From Alphaproteobacteria bacterium (GTDB taxonomy: Bacteria > Pseudomonadota > Alphaproteobacteria > DAOWDM01), in the NCBI GenBank assembly GCA_030639035.1, contig DAOWDM010000088.1:1-7043 (forward strand): DNA of 7,043 bases, written 5' to 3'. The notes beneath the pieces were generated by a model. The model saw nothing but the letters and a program-made list of their open reading frames with translations, was not told the origin of the DNA and did no database searches. Shown one piece after another: positions 5,108-7,043 of this stretch; position 1 is the first letter of the stretch; each line of letters starts with the position of its first letter. Position numbers and translations under genes: made by a program.

Positions 5108-6610
5108 CTAATTATAATTAGCAACAGCCCATTTGGGCAGAACATTTACTTCAACTCCAAACGCCACTCCAAGCAAGCAATATGCAACTATAAGAAGCAC
5201 GACCATAGCAGCAATGTTTATGTAAAGTCCTGCTTTTACCATTTGTGGAATTTTTATCATACCACTTGAGAATACAATTGCATTTGGAGGAGTTGCAACA
5301 GGCATCATAAAGACACAGCTTGCCGCAATAGCTGTTGGAACAGCTAAAAGCATCGGATTCTGCCCAAACCCTATTGCTACAGAAGCCGCTAGCGGTAGAA
5401 AAGCTGCTGCTGTCGCAGTATTGCTTGTCATATGGCTAACAAGCGTTACCACTAGAATAAATACAACAATCAACCCCATTGGAGGAATATTTTCAAGGCT
5501 ACTCATAGCTTCGGCTAAATGACCTGATAAGCCTGTAGAGGTAATTGCAGAACCAAGACTTAAACCTCCGCCAACTAATATAAGAACTCCCCATGACAGT
5601 TTTTTAGCTGACGACCAGTCCAGAAGAAAAACACCTTTTTTATAATCCGCAGGAATAAGAAACATCAAAACAGCCGCTGTTACAGCAATACCTGCATCAG
5701 TGATGTTGAGTGAGACAAAATAACTATCAATCTGCTTTCTGAAAAGCCAGCTAACAGCCGTTAAGAAGAATACAAAAGCTACGCCCTTTTCTCCGCATGA
5801 CATTTTGCCGAGACCTGCTATTTCTTTCTCAACAACTTCTTTTGCTCCTTCGATATTAATATCTTTCATAGGAAAAGAAAGTTTTGTCAGAGAAAACCAT
5901 GTAAAAACTAGAAGTGTGAGAGAAACAGGAAGACCTACAATTATCCACTGATTAAAGCCTATTGCAATGCCGTAATTATCCAGCATAAACCCTGCAAACA
6001 AAGCGTTTGGAGGTGTTCCTATAAGTGTAGCAACTCCGCCTATAGATGCACTGTATGCAATGGAAAGAAGCAGGGCTATGCCAAAATTATTTCTTTCATC
6101 TTCGTCTTTTTCCAGCATTTTTATAACAGACATTGCAATTGGAAGCATCATCGCTGCTGTCGCTGTATTGCTGACCCACATTGAAAGAAAAGCTGTAGAA
6201 GCCATAAAACCAGCGATTAAAGCACAAGGACGAACTCCAGCAATTTTCAATATAGTCAGTGCAATCCTGCGATGCAGATTCCACTTTTCCATAGCAACTG
6301 CAATCATAAAACCGCCAAACAGTAGAAAAACAACAGGATTTGCAAAATGAGCGGCTGCTTCTTTCATTGTAGAAACGCCTAGCAATGGAAAAAGAACAAG
6401 CGGAAGCAAAGCTGTTGCTTCAATTGGAACAGCCTCAGTTATCCACCACACAGCCATAAGAACACCAACAGCCGCCGTTGCCCAAGCAGTATGAGACATA
6501 CCCTCTGGCGAACCAATAAAAAGCATAACTGCAAACACTGTTATCCCAGACAATATTTTAATAACATTGCCTTTTGCAGAAGCTTGAGAAGTGTTTGTTT
6601 TTTCTGACAT
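5108..6610 (-). CDS. DASS-family sodium/anion symporter (dicarboxylate or sulfate type)
   Basis: The 500-residue inner-membrane protein belongs to the divalent anion:Na+ symporter family (DASS; VcINDY and SLC13 relatives), which couples Na+ entry to uptake of C4-dicarboxylates, citrate or sulfate. It is strongly hydrophobic with many membrane spans. Key motifs: NPVVFLLFGGFMIAVAMEKW 91-110; the first SNT substrate/Na+ site at 147-149 in WVSNTATAAMMLPIAM; TLIGTPPNALFAGF 195-208; SWGVLILVGGGLSLGSAI 339-356; the second SNT site at 396-398 in HMTSNTATAAAFLPLA; and the family signature AASCVFMMPVATPPNAIVFS 429-448. Both SNT motifs and the C-terminal signature are intact and the length is normal. 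The N-terminal ~16 residues are polar. Its start (ATG 6608-6610) lies 13 bp after the stop of a sigma-54 activator gene, so the two are probably co-transcribed. Substrate cannot be fixed from sequence; the context favours organic acids. Confidence 0.92.
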   Translation of the reverse strand: MSEKTNTSQASAKGNVIKILSGITVFAVMLFIGSPEGMSHTAWATAAVGVLMAVWWITEAVPIEATALLPLVLFPLLGVSTMKEAAAHFANPVVFLLFGGFMIAVAMEKWNLHRRIALTILKIAGVRPCALIAGFMASTAFLSMWVSNTATAAMMLPIAMSVIKMLEKDEDERNNFGIALLLSIAYSASIGGVATLIGTPPNALFAGFMLDNYGIAIGFNQWIIVGLPVSLTLLVFTWFSLTKLSFPMKDINIEGAKEVVEKEIAGLGKMSCGEKGVAFVFFLTAVSWLFRKQIDSYFVSLNITDAGIAVTAAVLMFLIPADYKKGVFLLDWSSAKKLSWGVLILVGGGLSLGSAITSTGLSGHLAEAMSSLENIPPMGLIVVFILVVTLVSHMTSNTATAAAFLPLAASVAIGFGQNPMLLAVPTAIAASCVFMMPVATPPNAIVFSSGMIKIPQMVKAGLYINIAAMVVLLIVAYCLLGVAFGVEVNVLPKWAVANYN

Positions 6611-6623
6611 TTTTTACACTTTT

Positions 6624-7043
6624 TTATTTAAATTCTTTTGGGCTGAGGGAATGTTTTTTTATCATTTGATAAACTCTGGAGCGGGATAGGGATATTTCTT
6701 TGCAGACTTTCTTTATATCACCTTTGTGTTTTGTTAAAGCAGTTGTAAGAAAATCTTTTTCTGCCTTATCTTTGGCAATATTACGTTTTGTTTTATGGTT
6801 ATCTATATTATTTTCAGATATAATAAGCTTATAATTCTGAGGTAAATCAGAGATTGCAATTGGTTTTTTGCTGTAAATATGAGTGATGTATAAAGCTATA
6901 TTACGAAGTTCACGGATATTCCCAGGGAAATCATATTCTTCAAAAAGGAATTTTCGAACTTGTTCGTTTAAAACTGGAATTTCCAGTCGATTTTCAGCTA
7001 CTGCTTTTTTTACAAAATATTCAAATAAAAGCTCAATTTCATC
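6624..7043 (-). CDS. Sigma-54-dependent transcriptional activator, C-terminal part (partial)
   Basis: The frame enters from the right edge and ends at TAA 6624-6626, giving 139 residues. It shows the end of a sigma-54 AAA+ domain: DEIELLFEYFVKKA at 1-14, then FPGNIRELRN at 39-48, a variant of the W.GNVREL.N sensor II block. A linker follows, then a Fis-type helix-turn-helix at about 97-133 (FLTTALTKHKGDIKK, then SLSRSRVYQMIKKHSL). Such proteins bind upstream DNA and use ATP to open sigma-54 promoters. The Walker and GAFTGA motifs and any receiver or sensor domain lie outside the window, so whether it is a two-component regulator (DctD-like) is unknown. It precedes the symporter gene by 13 bp, which suggests that it controls that transporter. 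No -24/-12 promoter is seen between them. Confidence 0.9.
   Translation of the reverse strand, partial: DEIELLFEYFVKKAVAENRLEIPVLNEQVRKFLFEEYDFPGNIRELRNIALYITHIYSKKPIAISDLPQNYKLIISENNIDNHKTKRNIAKDKAEKDFLTTALTKHKGDIKKVCKEISLSRSRVYQMIKKHSLSPKEFK

Noticed and set aside
5078..5269. A 63-codon + strand frame opposite the symporter 3' end
   Set aside because: It overlaps the conserved C-terminal coding region of the symporter on the other strand and has no independent support.
6060..6350. Two short frames (6060-6350 plus, 6096-6284 minus) inside the symporter gene
   Set aside because: Both are out-of-frame reads of the segment encoding the first SNT motif.

Overview
The window comes from an AT-rich bacterial chromosome, most likely a low-GC alphaproteobacterium. 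The best evidence is a 41-codon ribosomal protein L36 gene that lacks the zinc-ligand cysteines and ends in the NPR.K.RQG tail typical of alphaproteobacterial L36. The neighbouring families (an N-formylglutamate amidohydrolase-like enzyme, a YbdK-like carboxylate-amine ligase, a MOFRL-type glycerate 2-kinase and a sigma-54 activator) fit but do not prove this. I see no phage, plasmid, CRISPR, tRNA or IS transposase signature. This looks like ordinary chromosomal metabolism plus an interesting small repeat family.

Layout: (1) bases 1-80 are the 3' end of an unidentified + strand gene. (2) 81-390 is a convergent spacer with an 80-bp palindromic repeat (190-269) and a stem-loop terminator (342-369). 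(3) 391-2390, minus strand, is a tight two-gene operon: an N-formylglutamate amidohydrolase family protein, then 2 bp later a GCS2/YbdK carboxylate-amine ligase. (4) 2391-2461 is a short divergent promoter region. (5) 2462-3751, plus strand, is glycerate 2-kinase, whose ribosome-binding site and start codon are tandemly duplicated. (6) 3752-3974 is a convergent spacer with a second copy of the 80-bp repeat and the rpmJ terminator hairpins. (7) 3975-4100, minus strand, is rpmJ (L36), with a good promoter upstream. (8) 4213-4998, plus strand, is an unrecognised predicted lipoprotein. (9) 4999-5107 is a third convergent spacer with a short fragment shared with spacer 1. (10) 5108-7043, minus strand, is the C-terminal part of a sigma-54-dependent activator, followed 13 bp later by a DASS-family sodium/dicarboxylate (or sulfate) symporter.

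How the genes relate: the amidohydrolase and ligase pair suggests making and breaking an amide or gamma-glutamyl-type bond on an unknown substrate. The activator and symporter look like a self-contained uptake module for organic acids, in the manner of DctD and its dicarboxylate transporter. Glycerate kinase feeds glycerate into lower glycolysis as 2-phosphoglycerate.

The most unusual signal is the 80-bp element. Two copies, 73 of 80 positions identical, can fold into a closed three-arm structure made of two inverted units of the same design. Both lie in convergent spacers.
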